DNA of 64,000 bases, taken from Terana coerulea. Taxonomy: Eukaryota; Basidiomycota; Agaricomycetes; Polyporales; Phanerochaetaceae. Within the stretch, counting starts at the first letter, position 1, and every line of letters starts with the position of its first letter. Below are positions 12,309 to 25,416 of the stretch, piece by piece. A program made the translations under genes and the position numbers. Below the pieces are notes generated by a model. That model did not search any database and had not been told where the DNA came from. It saw only the letters and a program-made list of their open reading frames with translations. The stretch is taken from the NCBI GenBank assembly GCA_024811115.1, contig JAKOGH010000736.1, positions 186,001 to 250,000 on the forward strand, in the 5' to 3' direction.

Positions 12309-13050
12309 CGTGCTGTATGAGTTCGCGTTCAAAGCATGACGGCGAAGTCCAGACGCCCAATGGCACGTCTCCGCGGACTTCGTCGGAGTGTCAAAATAAA
12401 TTCGCAATTTTGCGCCAATTCCACAGGATTTTTCTACCCCAGGTTTCCCACGCTTCCCCGCAGGGCGAGACCGGGTTGAGCAATGTCGGCGACGAGGGCA
12501 GCGGACCGCACGGGACTCCTTCTCCTACCGTCACCACCACTCCGGACGCCTCTGCACAACGCCTCTTAGTCTAAATCGTGCTCTGGCCGCCGTCTAGATC
12601 GTCGCTGCCCCGTCTGTGATATTGACTCGACCTCCTTGGCCCTTCTCAAACGGGATGGACGGCACCCCCTCGCACTTTGCCTCCGCCCCCTGCTCCTGGA
12701 TTTCCGGTTCTTTCTGACGCATTGCACGGCCCATTCACCGTCACGGGCGCATGCTGTAAAAGGGGCTCATGATTGAATGGCGCCGCCGAATGTATGGCTG
12801 GATTCGGCACCAGGCGATCTCACTTACTAGGGTCAGCAGACCCCTTAGCCGTGGCGTTCTCAGGCCAGCTGCCCGCTCGCCCGTCGTCGCGCCTGCCCCC
12901 TGGTTCCTTTCCCACCTCTCGGTGCAAACCGGCCAGCCCAGAATCGATACGAATAAAACGCGAGCGCGCCGTCTGCCCCAAGCGTCTTCAGCTCTCTCTG
13001 CGACGACGCCGTTGGAATTGGGCTCGTGAGTATCTGCAAGGTGCAAGAAG
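12309..13050. other. Divergent promoter region between RPP1 and the carrier gene
   Basis: The two flanking housekeeping genes are transcribed outward, so this 742-base gap should hold both promoters. It is pyrimidine-rich on the plus strand near 12420-12560 and has no clear TATA box. No other gene seen. Confidence 0.45.
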
Positions 13051-14431
13051 ATGGCCAGTGTATCGCCCGAGACGACGCAGGCTCCGCAGGAGCTCAATCA
13101 GCGCACTGTGAAGAAGAAGCCGTACCCGTTCTGGCTAGGAGGTGAGGCGTTTGCACGGCTCGAGTCTATTACTGGTACCAACCCTGGCTGCTTGCCATAT
13201 AGGAGTGGCGGCTACGATAGCTGCCTCTATCACACAGTGGGTCGCGGAGCGCCTGGTGCTCGCCTGCGCCTCTCTCCTGCGCACAGCGTCGCTGACGATG
13301 CGCCAGCCCGCTAGACCTGACGAAGGTGCGCCTGCAGGCGACGGGGGACAAGAGCATGGGCGAGTCGATCAGGAAGACGGTGCGCACTGCGGGTGAGTCC
13401 TCCTATACTCGCGGGAGGAAGGTTCTTGACGGCCCTGACGCTTCGGCGCGAAGGCTACCGTGGTCTGCTTGACGGAATCTCCGGGACGTGGTTGAGGCAA
13501 ATGACCTATTCCGTCTGTCGGTTCTGGGCGTACGACCGGTCCAAGCAGATATTGGGTGCTGGACCGAATGCGCCGCCGTGGAAGCTCGCTGGTGCTGGTG
13601 TCATGGGTGCGTCTCACAGTACCTGGTCGAATGAGGTGCCCATACTGAGCTCGCTGCAGCTGGTAGTATAGCTGGTATTGTTGGAAATCCAGGAGGTCGG
13701 TGTCCGTAATTGTTAATCCTTCGAGCACGCAACTCGAGCGAAGATATTATGCAGAGATTGTCATGGTTCGCATGCAAGGCGACATGGCAAAACCTCCAGA
13801 CCAGCGCAAGAACTACAAGCATGCCATCGACGCTCTCTTCAGGATGGTTCGCGAGGAGGGGCCTTCGTCACTGCTTCGTGGTGTTGGCCCCAACGTCATC
13901 CGTGCCGTTCTCATGAACTCGAGCCAACTTGCCTCGTGAGTCTCTCCACCTTCGCTTTTCGTTAGTGTTCTCACCGGTATCGTTAGGTACGACTTCTTCA
14001 AAGCCGAACTGTTGAAGCTGCCTTACTTCGATGATAATATCATATGTCACACGACCGCCAGTTTCGCAGCCGGTGAGTATGATATTGTTGAGCATGTGAT
14101 TCGTCTGCTCATGTTATATATAGGGAACCGTTGCCACGACTGTTTGCTCTCCCGCGGATGTCTTGAAGGCATGGAAGCTCTGCGCTATCTGATTATGCCT
14201 TCCTGATTTTGAATGATGTAGAGCCGTATCATGTCCGCCTCTGGCAAGGACTCGAAGTCGACGCTAGAAGTGATCAAGCGGTCCATGAGGAACGAGGGAG
14301 CGATGTTCATGCTGAAGGGCTGGGTGCCGTCCTGGATGCGACTCCAGCCGACGACGATGCTCATCTTCATCACCTTCGAGCAGCTCAAGAACCTCGTGGA
14401 CTTTACCAGGAGATACACAGGCGACGACTGA
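13051..14431 (+). CDS. DIC1: Mitochondrial carrier, dicarboxylate type (DIC1-like)
   Basis: Inner-membrane solute carrier of the SLC25 family, with three repeats of about 100 residues. Repeat 1 has the signature HPLDLTKVRLQ, formed by an intron ending GCCAG at about 13310. Repeat 2 has GNPGEIVMVRMQ in the 13680-13780 exons and RMVREEGPSSLLRGVGPNV. Repeat 3 has CSPADVLK joined to SRIMSA, then AMFMLKGWVPSWMRLQPTT and ends TRRYTGDD. The signature set PLDLTK / PGEIVM / PADVLK and the strong overall look of fungal DIC1 support a malate/succinate-phosphate exchanger, though substrate cannot be proved from sequence. The third-repeat intron has two possible donors: GTGAGT at 14073 gives a slip of one base at the acceptor, while GTATGA at 14077 keeps frame but inserts a Glu into FAAGTVATT. 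Confidence 0.87.
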
Positions 14432-15116
14432 GCCGTTGCAGCGTCCAACCATTCTCCGCACGTCCCACCACCCACTTCCCACCATCTCATCCCATCGGAC
14501 TTACCCTGGAAGAAAAGGGCTCCCCGACTGTATTCTTGGATGTCCATCACTACAGACGGACAGTTCCTTGTTGTAGTACTTGATTGTGCTGTTGTAGTAC
14601 TAGTGTATCATCATTGTATAGCATGCAGGTGATAGACTCTCGGTGTCTGCCCGAGCAGCCTTCGAGTCGAGCTGACTCATGCTTCTCGCTATCCCCTCTC
14701 GTCCTCGCTCAGGGAGGTCATGAGACCTCGGTGGACCTGGATTCAGTTCACATTCAGTTTTGCTCAGCTTGAAAGCGGACGGTTTCTCCTGAGCGCGCTG
14801 TATGTTGCAGAGGCCTCGGAGATGACTTTCTATCTCGGATTGGCTGTCTCTCCGGGTTTCCTGCGCGCACACATGAAACTGGAGAGTATTTATTGCGAAC
14901 TCCACTGATTGGCCGAGGGAGCGTACAGTCTATTCATGAGCACATTTTTCGGACTTTGAAATCCGAATTCGGACGAAATGCAATTACTGACTGACTTAGG
15001 CTCTGGACTCTAGCACCGTCCGTCCCCGACTTGCTCGCTGCACACATCCACGTAGAGCTCTGCTCTTTCCATAACCCTGCAGCTGCGTTTGCGGACCGTC
15101 GCATGCCTTCACGAAT
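14432..15116. other. Intergenic region upstream of the zinc-cluster regulator
   Basis: No gene seen in these 685 bases. It holds the carrier 3' UTR and the presumed promoter of the transcription factor gene. Confidence 0.4.
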
Positions 15117-18096
15117 ATGTCGGCGAACAACGACCACGATGAGCAGCCCCAGAACACAGCCGAGAACCCGAAAGCGGGCTCCCCGTCCCTCCTGAAGGAA
15201 CGACGATTCAAATTAAGCAGGTGTGTTGCGCTCCCGTGCCCCCTGTAAGGCCTTTCTAACACCGCTTAAGAGCATGCGATCGTTGCAGGTGAGTTGCCTT
15301 AGCCTTGCGTTGCGGGCCATGGCACTGAGACACCCAGGCGGAGGCGCATCAAGTGCGATGAGGGACACCCATGCCAGTCGTGCCTGACGTCGAACTCGTT
15401 GTGCACGTTCGAGGAGCCGGGGAAGCGGACGCACCCACACAAGTCCAAGTACGTACGCTTGCTGCTGGGATGTACAAGCGGGAGCTAACTGGCGCAGGCG
15501 GGCATCGACGCTCGAGGACAGGATGCACCACCTCGAGACCCTCATGCAAGCCATCCCGCCTGCTGTGTTTGCAGCGGGCGGTGTCATGAACAATAATAAT
15601 GGCATGCTGCCACCCCCTGTCGATCCGAGCACGAACCCGCATGCGTCGTTTGCCTCGTCGACACACACGTACCCGCTCGGCGTGCCGCCTCCATCTTTGA
15701 ACTCATACCCCCTGATCAACCCCTCGACATTCTTTGCGCCCAGTGCGGCTGGCCCAGAATCACGGCACTCGACGCCACCACAGGCCAATGGGGCGAACGG
15801 ACACGCATCAGCGGCAGACCGCCTGGCCGAGGAGACAGCCCGCATGTCGCTGTCGCCGTCGTACCTCTACTTTGACGACGAAGGATACACGCGATGGCAA
15901 GGTGAAACCTCAGGATTGCCCCTGCTTGACTTGCTTGTGGAGCAGCACCAGGTCGTCACGAAACAAGAGCCCGAGCAGCCCAGTCTGCAGAACCCCTGGC
16001 CAGTCCCAAATGTACCCAACGCCCAGGCAGCGGTCAACGACTGGTTCCCTGACCGCACACCGCGGCGACAACAAACGAATCCTGAGGTTATCTGGAAACT
16101 CATTACATCATTCATCGCGCCGGATCTCATGGACAGGTAAGTCTACTTTGGTGCGATCGTCACACGCTCCATTACTGAGTGTATTCCAGCCTGGTGCAGT
16201 GCTATCTCTCGACTTCATACTATCTTCTCCCTTTCCTACATGTTCCGACGTTTCTTGCGGTATGTCGCGCACGCGGGAACTACGCTCCCTCACGCTGACC
16301 AACTTTCGCAGGATTATGGTAACCCGTCCAAATGGGGCGAGCCAGGCTTCGCTGCCCTTATCGTCGCGATTTGTTGTCTCTCGTCGCGGCACATCGACGA
16401 CCCGCGCGTGCGGTCTGACCCGAGCGACGGCAACTCCGCGGGGACGCAGTGGTTCGAGCTCTTTGGACGCCTGCGCACGCTGCCGACCGCGGACCGGCCG
16501 ACCGTGTACACCGTGCAATCGGTGCTCATCGCAGGCGTGTACGCCGTCGGGCTCGGCAAGCTCTCGAAGGCGTTCGCGCTGCTCGCCGAGGCGGTCACGC
16601 TCTCGCTCGACACGGGCCTGCACCGCAGCGCGGACGCGTACGACGTGTTTGACCCGATCGAGGACGAGGTCCGCAAGCGCACGTTCTGGTGCGTCTACCT
16701 CTGGGACAAGCAGGCGTGCGCGCACTTCGGGCGGCCGCCGATGATCCGCCTGCGCGACTGCGACGTTGGCGAGCCCGCGCTGGCGGACGACGAGCTCATC
16801 ACGCGCGACGGGATCGGCATCCAGCCGGCCGAGCACGAGAGCCGCATGGCCGCGTTCGTGCACCTGCTGCGCGTCTTCATCGTGCTCGAGAGCATCCTCG
16901 ACGGCCCGCCGAGCAAGCGCTTCGGCGACGGCGCGCCGTTCCTCACGCGCGCGACGGGCATCCTCAGCGGCTTCCGCCGCGACGGCGCGCTGCGCGAGGA
17001 GGAGGCGCTGCTCGACGAGATCTGCGCGGGCGTGCCGCCGTACTGGGCGCACTCGGTCGAGACGATGGCGAGCGGGGACGTGCTCCGCGTGACGCAGGCG
17101 GAGCGGCTGCACTGCGCGGAGCAGTTTGTGCGGATGCTCCTCCATCGTCACCGCTTCTCGGAGATGGTCGCGGAGCGCGGCGCGCGGGGCGGGCACGGAG
17201 GAGCAGAGCGAGGCAGAGTGTGAGGCAATGCGTGCGGCGCAGGCTTGTGCGTTGCAAATTATCTCGTCGCACCTGCAAGTCGCGAGCAAGGGTTTGATGA
17301 CGTATTGTGAGCCTCTCTCCTCTCTCATTTGCTCGTTTGTTGAACATTGCCGATTATGATGCGCAGATGGCGTTCATGTCATTCATCAACTCACTGCGGC
17401 AGGTCGCACACTCGTTGCCATCCTCATTAATTGCCATGCCGAGACGCTGCGGCCGTTAATCCAGCCATCTCTTGAGGCGCTACGATCGTGTGTCGGGCTC
17501 TTGCGTCGCTTCAGTGGGCGGTACGTCTGCGGGCTTCGCTCGGGCGATTTGATGGAGGAGTTTTGTCGATGTAAGCACCGTCCAATTGCTTCTGTGCGCC
17601 GTACTGACTACACTCCAAAGTGACACAAATCCCGCTTGAGTCGCCCGTCCCAGACTCGCAGTCGAGCAAACCACGCCCGCCGTGGATCCGGCCCATACGC
17701 AAGAAAACGCTGCGCTCGACGGCGTCGAACGAGTCGACGTCCGCGCACAGCAGCCCCGAGGGGTTCTCGCCCAGCGACGCCTTCCTCGACCTCGCCGGCA
17801 CGCCCGCGCCTGCGGGGCCCTTCTCGCCCAGCACTGCGAAACGCAGGGACAGCTATGCGCAGGGCTCTGCGTTCATGGACACGAGCGGGAGCGGGCCGGA
17901 GCTGCCGCTCGACGCGGCGGCGATGGCGATGAACCCGTCGGATTTGCTCGCGATGTTCACGGACGGCGGGCTAGGGCTCGACGTCTCGAGCCTCCTGATG
18001 TCGCCGCCCATGGAAGGACAGAGCCTTGCGGACGGGAGCCACGTGCATGCGCAGAATACGTTCTTTGGTGGCACGGTGATGTCGCCGACGTCGTAG
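15117..18096 (+). CDS. Zn2Cys6 fungal transcription factor with PF04082 domain
   Basis: Nuclear regulator of the Gal4 type. The DNA-binding cluster CDRCRRRRIKC + HPCQSC + LC has the exact spacing C-x2-C-x6-C-x5-C-x2-C-x6-C, but it is assembled from three exons, including an 18-base microexon at 15271-15288 (introns 15221-15270 and 15289-15337). A linker follows with a short coiled helix ([17 protein letters not shown]), then a Pro/Asn-rich stretch. The fungal-specific regulatory domain (about 16190-17450) has the landmarks [49 protein letters not shown] and [13 protein letters not shown], and after the intron at 17308-17366 [19 protein letters not shown]. The C-terminal third is Ser/Pro-rich and probably an activation region. 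At about 17190 one surplus G in a G-rich run breaks the frame between MVAERGARG and [12 protein letters not shown]. Target genes are unknown. Confidence 0.87.
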
Positions 18097-19663
18097 CGTC
18101 TGAAGTTGGATTCGAGTTGTAGCCATTAATAGTGCTTATTTATTGTAGTCAGTATTCAAAGTCGTCTTCGTCCCGAATTCATGTATTTCTGGTCTCCGTT
18201 ATCTGTACTCATAATGGACCTGGCTCAACTTCAAAGTTATCCAAACAGTGTGGCGGGCGTAGCCCGCATTTACTTGCAAGTTGAATGCGTCTTACAGCGT
18301 TTCGATGTGCCCGCTATAGATCCACAGAGATAGTTCGCAGCCATTGCTGTAAACCCTGTTCGCAAACAGGGGAGTCGGCGACGAATAGTGATGGCCGAGA
18401 ACTTGGTGGCGTTCGGCACTTTCCTCAACCACATCACGTTCCAAATTGCTCTCAACCATCACCACCACCACTCACTGGTCAAAACCATCTGCGCAACTTC
18501 AGTATAACATGCGTGAAGCTCCATTGATATATGGACTGGTATAGACTCACAACAAGCATAACTCTCACCTTTGCTACGTCACTTCCTCCATTTTCCGGGC
18601 TTGATGAACCGCCCAATCACATGCTCGTAGTTGGCCGTCTGCTGAGGGCACCGAGCCTAGATTCTTGACAATTTGAGGTATGGTTATGACTTTGGTGATT
18701 ATATTGGGAGCCAGAAGAAACTTACTATTCTCACGACTAGCTTTTAGGACCGAACGTCTTATGGGCGGTACTCATAGGATCATTGTGTGTGTTGCCAAGG
18801 CGAATGCGCGGTTGTGGTGTGTGTATGGCGCAGCGAGCTCAGCGTTCCTCGGGTTCTCATGAGACATGGCGACCTGTGAGTTCTCGGCTAACCCTTGATT
18901 GCTTAGTAGTGACTGCTCACGGAACAATTACGCTTTCTGGGGTGGACGCAAAATTCTTACCCACGTTTTGGCCATCTTCGCCCGCAATTTTTGCTCTCTG
19001 AGGTTACAAGTTCAGTCATGGTATGTTCCCCGTGCGTTCCGTTCGTAAAGAAGAGCTTCCACCGGAAGGAGCCAGGCCTTTGAGCATTTTCTCTGGTCCG
19101 ACCGTCGTTATAGCGTCAATGACGGCGTAACAATTTCCACCCGCTGCGTCCAAAGCGAAGGCGCGAGCGCGAGACAACGAGGGTCCCATCCGGCCGCAAT
19201 CACCCAAGCAGCGAGCGAAGGACGAATCGGTCGAGGTCCGCACCCTATTGCCATCTGCACACCGCCTCTGAACATTCCGAGTATCCAAAAGACCTAAAAG
19301 CAGCAGCTTGGCACCCGTCCAATGACACACCCACGCGGCCCGACGCGCTTCCCAGTGGGCGCGCGGCTGATCTGCGGCCCTTTCTCACCTCCTTCCTGCG
19401 GAGGGTACGACATCGGCTAGCCGACAGTGAACCTGATCGAAACAGGTACGTACCGCCAGGCGGCTACAGGATCATTTAGATTCACTAATGTGCATTCCAC
19501 ACATCGGTTGGCAGCGATCGTGCGTCGTATTGACTTCGCTTGTTGGCTTGGTGCTCCATATATGTCACCACATGTTTGCTGCAGACGGACATCACTCGTT
19601 TGCTCCCGTTGTCAGTCTCTGGATCTTCACTATCAAGCTCTTTCGTATTCTTTGCCGCCAAGT
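18097..19663. other. Intergenic region with a diverged dispersed repeat
   Basis: No gene supported in 1.57 kb. At 18388-18430 lies copy A of a short repeat (core ACTTGGTGGCG) that recurs at 22184-22213 and 26116-26155, each time about 0.9-1.3 kb upstream of a membrane-protein gene. The rest shows only short frames. Confidence 0.35.
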
Positions 19664-21379
19664 ATGGTGAACTGGCGCGACCCGACGGTCATCGGGAAGA
19701 TTGTGGTGATCTATTCGCAGTCCACCGTGTTCGTGTTCGGCGTATATGTGTACGCACCATCCTATCCTCACATCATCGCGCCTACTAAGAGTCTGTCAGC
19801 TGGTATTTGGCGGTATCATTTCGCAAAGTCGAGCTGGGTCTCCTCTTGCGACGGATCAAGCTACGATTTGCTCATGTATGGTCCTCTAGCCGTTTTTTAA
19901 ATATGTAGCAGGCGCCCTAACATATACTCCCGCAGCTCCCATACTTAATTGGACGTACTTCGCTCTTCGTCTCGCTGCTTGCAATGTACGCTGCTCTATG
20001 TTTGTTCTTCGCAAAGTGTATACCGCACTAACCGTTGCATTCGACCTGACAGAACGTTCACAACATCGATGTTGGCTCCTTCAAAACAGCCATCTGAACC
20101 TTCCGACTCCTGCTCCGGCATTGGTAAGCATATTGCCGGTAGCATGTATGTCTCATTTATTGATGTTTTAAACGTTCTGCAGGACTTATGCGCGTCATAG
20201 CGGTATGTATTTTGCTCATGAGTGGGGGCCTACACGCATCGACCTGTCATTGCTCAGACTGCGGGTGATATTGCGCTGACATCAGCCAGCACGAATCTCG
20301 CATTACGAGCGTAAGTGGTGATCAACCCTGTTTCACCGCCGTCGCTAAATTTAACGCTTCGTACAGTATGGTATTGTGGAAGGATCGCTCCGTCGTCTTC
20401 TACACCCTCATTTGCGTCTGTGTCCTACATTTCGCGTACGCGTGCTGCAGTACGTCCACCGCGCTTTATTTCTACCATATACAACGATGACTGATGTACA
20501 TCTGTAGTCGGTCCCTCTGGCGTCAGCAGACAGTGGGACTCGAAACACACATTCTGCATTATCGGGATTGATCCCAGGGGTAAGGACGCTTTCCTGGTAT
20601 ACTTCGCGTTCAGTGAGTGCCTTCTTTCCGTCTAGCAGCGCGGGTTGCATAGGTTTATCTGTAATTGAATGCAGCCATTGTGTGGGACATCTCCATTTTG
20701 GTCCTGACTGTCACCGGCCTTCGCAGAAAGCACCTTCCCAGAAATTCGCCTCTTCGGTCAGCGCTCCTTACCACGGGTATTATGTACGTGGTCATCACGC
20801 TGTTGTCTTGTGTCACGATGGCAGTAAGTCGGGCAGACGACCAACACGCTCCAGCTCGTACTGAACTGTGGCTTCCGCAGGTGTTCTCCTTCCTGGATCT
20901 CAATGGTACGCTCTGTTGTCGCCATCAACCGACGTGAGGTTTTCTGATGCGACTGTGCTCAATAGATCCCATGAGAGTGTTCTTCCTTCCTGCCGGTGAG
21001 TGCCGCTCACATTGGGAGGGGCGGCCGAGGGGCTAATGGCCCCGAAGGATGCATGATCAGTGTTATGGCGTCTTCTACGTCGGTGACCTCTTTATTGGAT
21101 GTGAAACAGGCAGAAGAGCAGATGTACGTGACCAGCCTTTGGGCGTTCCTTGCTCAGGATCCACTAAATCCATCCTTGCATCACAGCGAGTTGCCGCGGG
21201 CGCATGATGTCGACAGCACTTCGTTCGAGAACAAACGTCCGAACACACTCACTTCCGTTCTCAACATGTTCGTGGGTTTGCCTTTTGTCGAAGCCGTTGC
21301 TGACAACTTCGCAACAAATTATAGGTCGGGATGGGAGAACTCTAACAATATTGTAGATGAGCCTTTGCGCAGGCTGTAG
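19664..21379 (+). CDS. MVDW-family multi-pass membrane protein, copy 3
   Basis: Starts MVNWRDPTVIGKIVVIYSQS with the family's first hydrophobic segment (TVFVFGVYV). Later exons give KVELGLLLRRIKLRFAHV, LPYLIGRTSLFVSLL, DIALTSASTNLALRA (about 20270-20310), MVLWKDRSVVFYTLICVCVL, the hallmark RQWDSKHTFCIIGIDPRG (about 20525-20580), IVWDISILVLTVTGLRRKHL, TTGIMYVVITLLSCVTMA, VFSFLDLN and VMASSTSVTSLLDVKQ. A 63-base intron (GTACGT...CACAG, from about 21126) joins AEEQ to IELPRAHDVDS, followed by KRPNTLTSVLNMFV and the terminus DEPLRRL. Frame is kept at every junction I could check. It heads the tandem run of membrane-protein genes at 19.6-29.2 kb. Confidence 0.75.
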
Positions 21380-23186
21380 CAGGTTCATGTTATCCTTTTA
21401 TACATGGGAATAGTGTGCGCTTCCGCATACACGGCGACAGGGTTAACTCCATTTGCAGAGTGCGACTTGTTCGTACTGGTACTGGGGACATTACACGCTG
21501 CTGCTCCGTCGGTAGTAGAGGGCAGAAGCACGCTGTGCCAGAGCAAGGCCTAGATGTATTCGTATGTCTATGCATCGTACGTTCTGCATTTTCTCATATA
21601 AGCGCGCTCGAAACACTGGTGATTGGTCGCTGACTTCACAACCATCCCTTAATCTTTCCCTTTGCTGCGACTGGCACCTACCCACCGCCATTTGCCTTTG
21701 GGGGTAAACTAACAAGGATATGCTGTTATCGCCGACCTTGAATTCAGAGGTTCTTTTCCACCGAGAGTACGGCACAAGTAGAAGTTTATCACTGATTTAC
21801 AGTGCGGCCACCGGCTCCACCAAGACTCAGCATTGGAGGACAATAAGTACCCTCTTGTCCGCGTGAGTTTGACCGCTGAAGATTCAGAAGACTGCCGGAA
21901 GGCATCACAGAAGTGTGCACAGTGAGTGATCTTCTTTGCATCACCACCTTTCACTGATCATCTGCTTCGATTCCTACTACGTGTTATCTACTGCGCTCGA
22001 CCAAGCAGCACGAGTCGAACACAGTGTCTTTGAACGTGAACCACGCTCAGTCCGAAGCTTCTTCGAAGCTTCAAGCCAATTACCATGGCTAGCGTCTCTT
22101 TCGTGTACGCTTTCGAACTTTCCAGCCGCAGGATGGCATGTAGAACGCTGATTGATCAAGCCCAGGCTCAGGCTGCAGTGTGGACTTGGTGGCGCTCGGC
22201 ATTTTCCTCGGCCATCTGCCGACTTTCCTACTACCACCCACGCCCGGATTGTCGTCTGTAGGACATCGCCCCTTGTGAGCTACTTCTTCATTTTGTCGAC
22301 GTTGGATAAGCTATTCATAATCCTGAATCCAATAGCTTCTTCTGCTTCTCGCTCCCACCCTTGGCTGTGAAGCCCGGCGGCAGCTATCGCGACGGTAACA
22401 ACGCGAGAATAGCCCACCGGTAACGCCGTGCAATGGCACGACCGACATGTACGTTGCCACTGTAGGGCTCATAGCAATGAGTTATTGCCACTCTATCCGT
22501 CGTGACGTCTGTGGTAGGTTTCAGTATCTTGGGCGTACAGACCGTGACTAAGCGCAAGCCTTTAATTGGGTCGCCAGGCAACGACGGGAACCCAGGACCA
22601 GTACTGAGAAGCGCAATGCACAATGCAATGATGCCGACGGCGCTGTAATCCGCATCTTCAAATCTTCAAAGCTGGCTGGCTGGCTCTGCCGCTATCCGCC
22701 GTCGACCTTCTAACACCGTACTGTGGAATGATGGACTGTGCAACGGCGCGGGGTCCTGAAAGCCTGCTACTTTGACTGTCGGCGTGGTCGATTCATCATT
22801 GTTTCGTACTCAAGATGATAGCAGAAGATACGAGACATGTTTAGGTACGAAGGTTCTACGTTGCTACATTTGCCTCCTTCGGACTGATGATATAATCACG
22901 TCGGTTTGATTTTTCAGATGGAAGCACTCAGAGCCTTACAATAAGCCCGTCTAAGGAGCGGCCACATTCTCACCATGAGAGGTGATTGCACCTACCATTG
23001 CTGTGGTGGAGACGCTGAGGGCTCTCATGACTGTCTATTTAAACCAGATGTCTTGTCAAGCCTCCGATTTCCAAGCTCGCCGCCGCCATTGCACTCGAGG
23101 TAGACTGGAATCTGCCTGTTCTGTACGCTGGAACGCGCGAGCTCCATTCCTTTCCCACTAGAGCTTTCCCGGCTGTACTCCCGACC
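21380..23186. other. Intergenic region with repeat copy B
   Basis: No gene supported. Copy B of the short dispersed repeat is at 22184-22213; it matches copy A at 26 of 30 positions. A long minus frame at 21977-22237 has no family resemblance. Confidence 0.35.
23036..23043 (+). promoter_or_regulatory. Possible TATA box of DUF6534 copy B
   Basis: TATTTAAA about 145 bases upstream of the ATG at 23187, on the coding strand. Confidence 0.35.
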
Positions 23187-25416
23187 ATGGCGGACTTGGA
23201 TCCGAGTGCGCTCCCTCCCTCGACGCTGTCTCTGGTACTCTCCCCCACCGCCATGCCGTCGCTACCAACGATGTCTCAAATGCCACCACTTGAAATGCCC
23301 CCGCTCGACCTCAATAAAACCCTAGGTGCTCTGCTTGTCGGTGGCCTGGTCGCTGCTGTGTGCGTATTTCACTGTCTATGGTGCTCTCAGCCAGCTCATA
23401 GGTCCCCTCCGCACAGATTTTACGGTATTACCACCCTTCAGACGGTTGGGTTCTATCAGCGCAGCAAGACAGACAGCTGGTTCCGGAGGATCTTGGTATG
23501 TTTCGTCGCAGGTCTCCTCTCTGGTACGGCCTCGCTGAACGCCCTGACAGGTGTTTGTGCTGTGGTATGGCGACTTTTCCTCCTCGTCTTGATGCACGCT
23601 CTCATCATCTGGGGTCCAGGATCTTGGACACGGCGGATTCGTGTCTGGTGTCGCATACCCTTTACTTTTACCTCGTCTCCGGCTTCAACAACCCGGCTGC
23701 CCTTGGTGCGCCTGTCTGGTGAGCACGACCACCATCACTCTATATACGCAACTCATGGGGATCGCGCTGCTTCAGGAGCCTCTTGGTGTGTACATGATTA
23801 TCTGTAGATGGCGTTTGACTTACGCAGTGGTTTTCGATAAGGTGCACATACTTCTGACGGTGAGTCGCACGATGATCTAACTAGGTCTTCCACTTCCTGA
23901 GCATATTTCCGTGTGCTCAGCCTGTCACCGAGATTACCATACGTGGGTGAGTACCTGCACCCCGCTTTAGCCGGAATTATGGAGTCTATACTGACTTCTG
24001 CCGTAGAATGTTCGCCCTACGAGTGTGGAAGCGTCAGTTATCACTCCGAGCTGCTTGGAGCCCAGTAAGCGCTAACTCGGATGCACAGTCAGCGAAGGGA
24101 AAGTGTGGCCTGTGCTGTCAATAGTGAGCGTCGTCTTCTCTGCCACAGTCTGGGCCGATTGTTGATTTAACGTAGGCTGTCGTCTGTGTGTTGGACATGG
24201 GTGAGTCTATCCGGCTGCCGTCTCTTTGTGTACCTTACTGATATCCTTGCTATGAACAGTGTTCGGTACAAGTGAGCAATCACTTACCTACTACTCATTC
24301 ATAATGTAACCAAGGTCCAACAACGCTCAGTCATTACGGTTAAATCGTGCGTATCTCCCTGTTTCTCCCTTAATCCTCCATATCACTGACTCAACTCTTA
24401 TGTGCAGATTCCAGCACGATACCTTTGCTGGTCTGGCCTCCTTTCAGGTTCGAAGCTTCTACCCTGATTGCTGCGCACTTTTATCTGACATACTTACATA
24501 GCAATTTATCTTCGCTGAATTTGCCACCGGGCTTACCGGGGACACGCTCATCGTGATTTTCCTGTGCTACTACCTGCAAAAGTCCAGAACAGGTTTCAAG
24601 AGGTATATCATATGCCGAGTGTATGCAATATATGGTGACACTGACTGCATCTCATAGGACGGAGTCTCTGATTAACGTCCTGATGGCCTACGTGATTAAC
24701 ACAGGTAATGCGCGATCCTCTGATGAATGAGAAAACGGCTGATAGCGGCCATCCAGGACTTCTCACTGTGTGAGTCGTCTCATCTGGTTTGATCATGATC
24801 TTCGCTGATCGAAGATTGACGTCGTAGCGTTGCGCTGATAGTCAATATTGTCCTCGTGCGCTCCCTTACTCATCGTTGACTCTCCCTGCGCACTCATCCC
24901 TTTCATTAGTTTGCCGTACAACCTACCAACTTCATCTTCGTGGCCATTTACTTCCTCGTCCCCAAGCGTGAGTCCCTCTCGAGTCGCACACTGACTCCGG
25001 AGCTGACACCCCGTCCCGTAGTCTACACCAATGCCTACCTTGCCATGTGCGCCGGCCGTGCTTGTCGCTACTCGTGTTATTGACTGACTGCGCGCACGCT
25101 CCCGACAGGCTCAACGCACGGGAAGCTATCATGGAGCAGTCCGACGACATGATGTCTATTCCGGTGTCACGATTCTCGGACTCTAGGCACGCGCATGCCA
25201 GCGCGCCGAGGCCCGTCAGCCTTGCGCCGCCGCGTATGAGTCGTTCTGCTGGAAAGGTGTGCCTGAAGCGGTGCACACCAAGACGTGTATTGACAGACAG
25301 CTGTGTGTGTGTAGGTCAATCAGCGCAGCAGCATGGCTATCAGGGTGGAGACAGACATCGCGACTATGGAGTCCGAGTCCGTGTATTCACACTCCTCGAA
25401 GCACAACGCAGTATAA
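23187..25416 (+). CDS. DUF6534 multi-pass membrane protein, copy B
   Basis: Starts MADLDPSALPPSTL with a Pro/Met-rich lead, then KTLGALLVGGLVAAV, YGITTLQTVGFYQRS and DTADSCLVSHTLYFYLVSGF, the classic N-terminal helices of these 7-TM-like proteins. The DUF6534 core includes FAEFATGLTGDTLIVIFLCYYLQK (24506-24584), RTESLINVLMAYVINTG, then helices with LPYNLPTNFIFVAIYFLVPK-like sequence and TNAYLAM. The tail has MMSIPVSRFSDS and VETDIATMES, and ends SSKHNAV before TAA at 25414-25416. There are at least ten short introns. Its closest partner is copy C, 1.6 kb downstream on the same strand. No catalytic motif; function unknown. Confidence 0.78.

Noticed and set aside
18285..18527. Short open frame with LGGVRHFPQPHH resembling one at 22152-22370
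   Set aside because: Only a dozen residues are alike and no start or splice context is shared; treated as a dispersed repeat instead of a gene.
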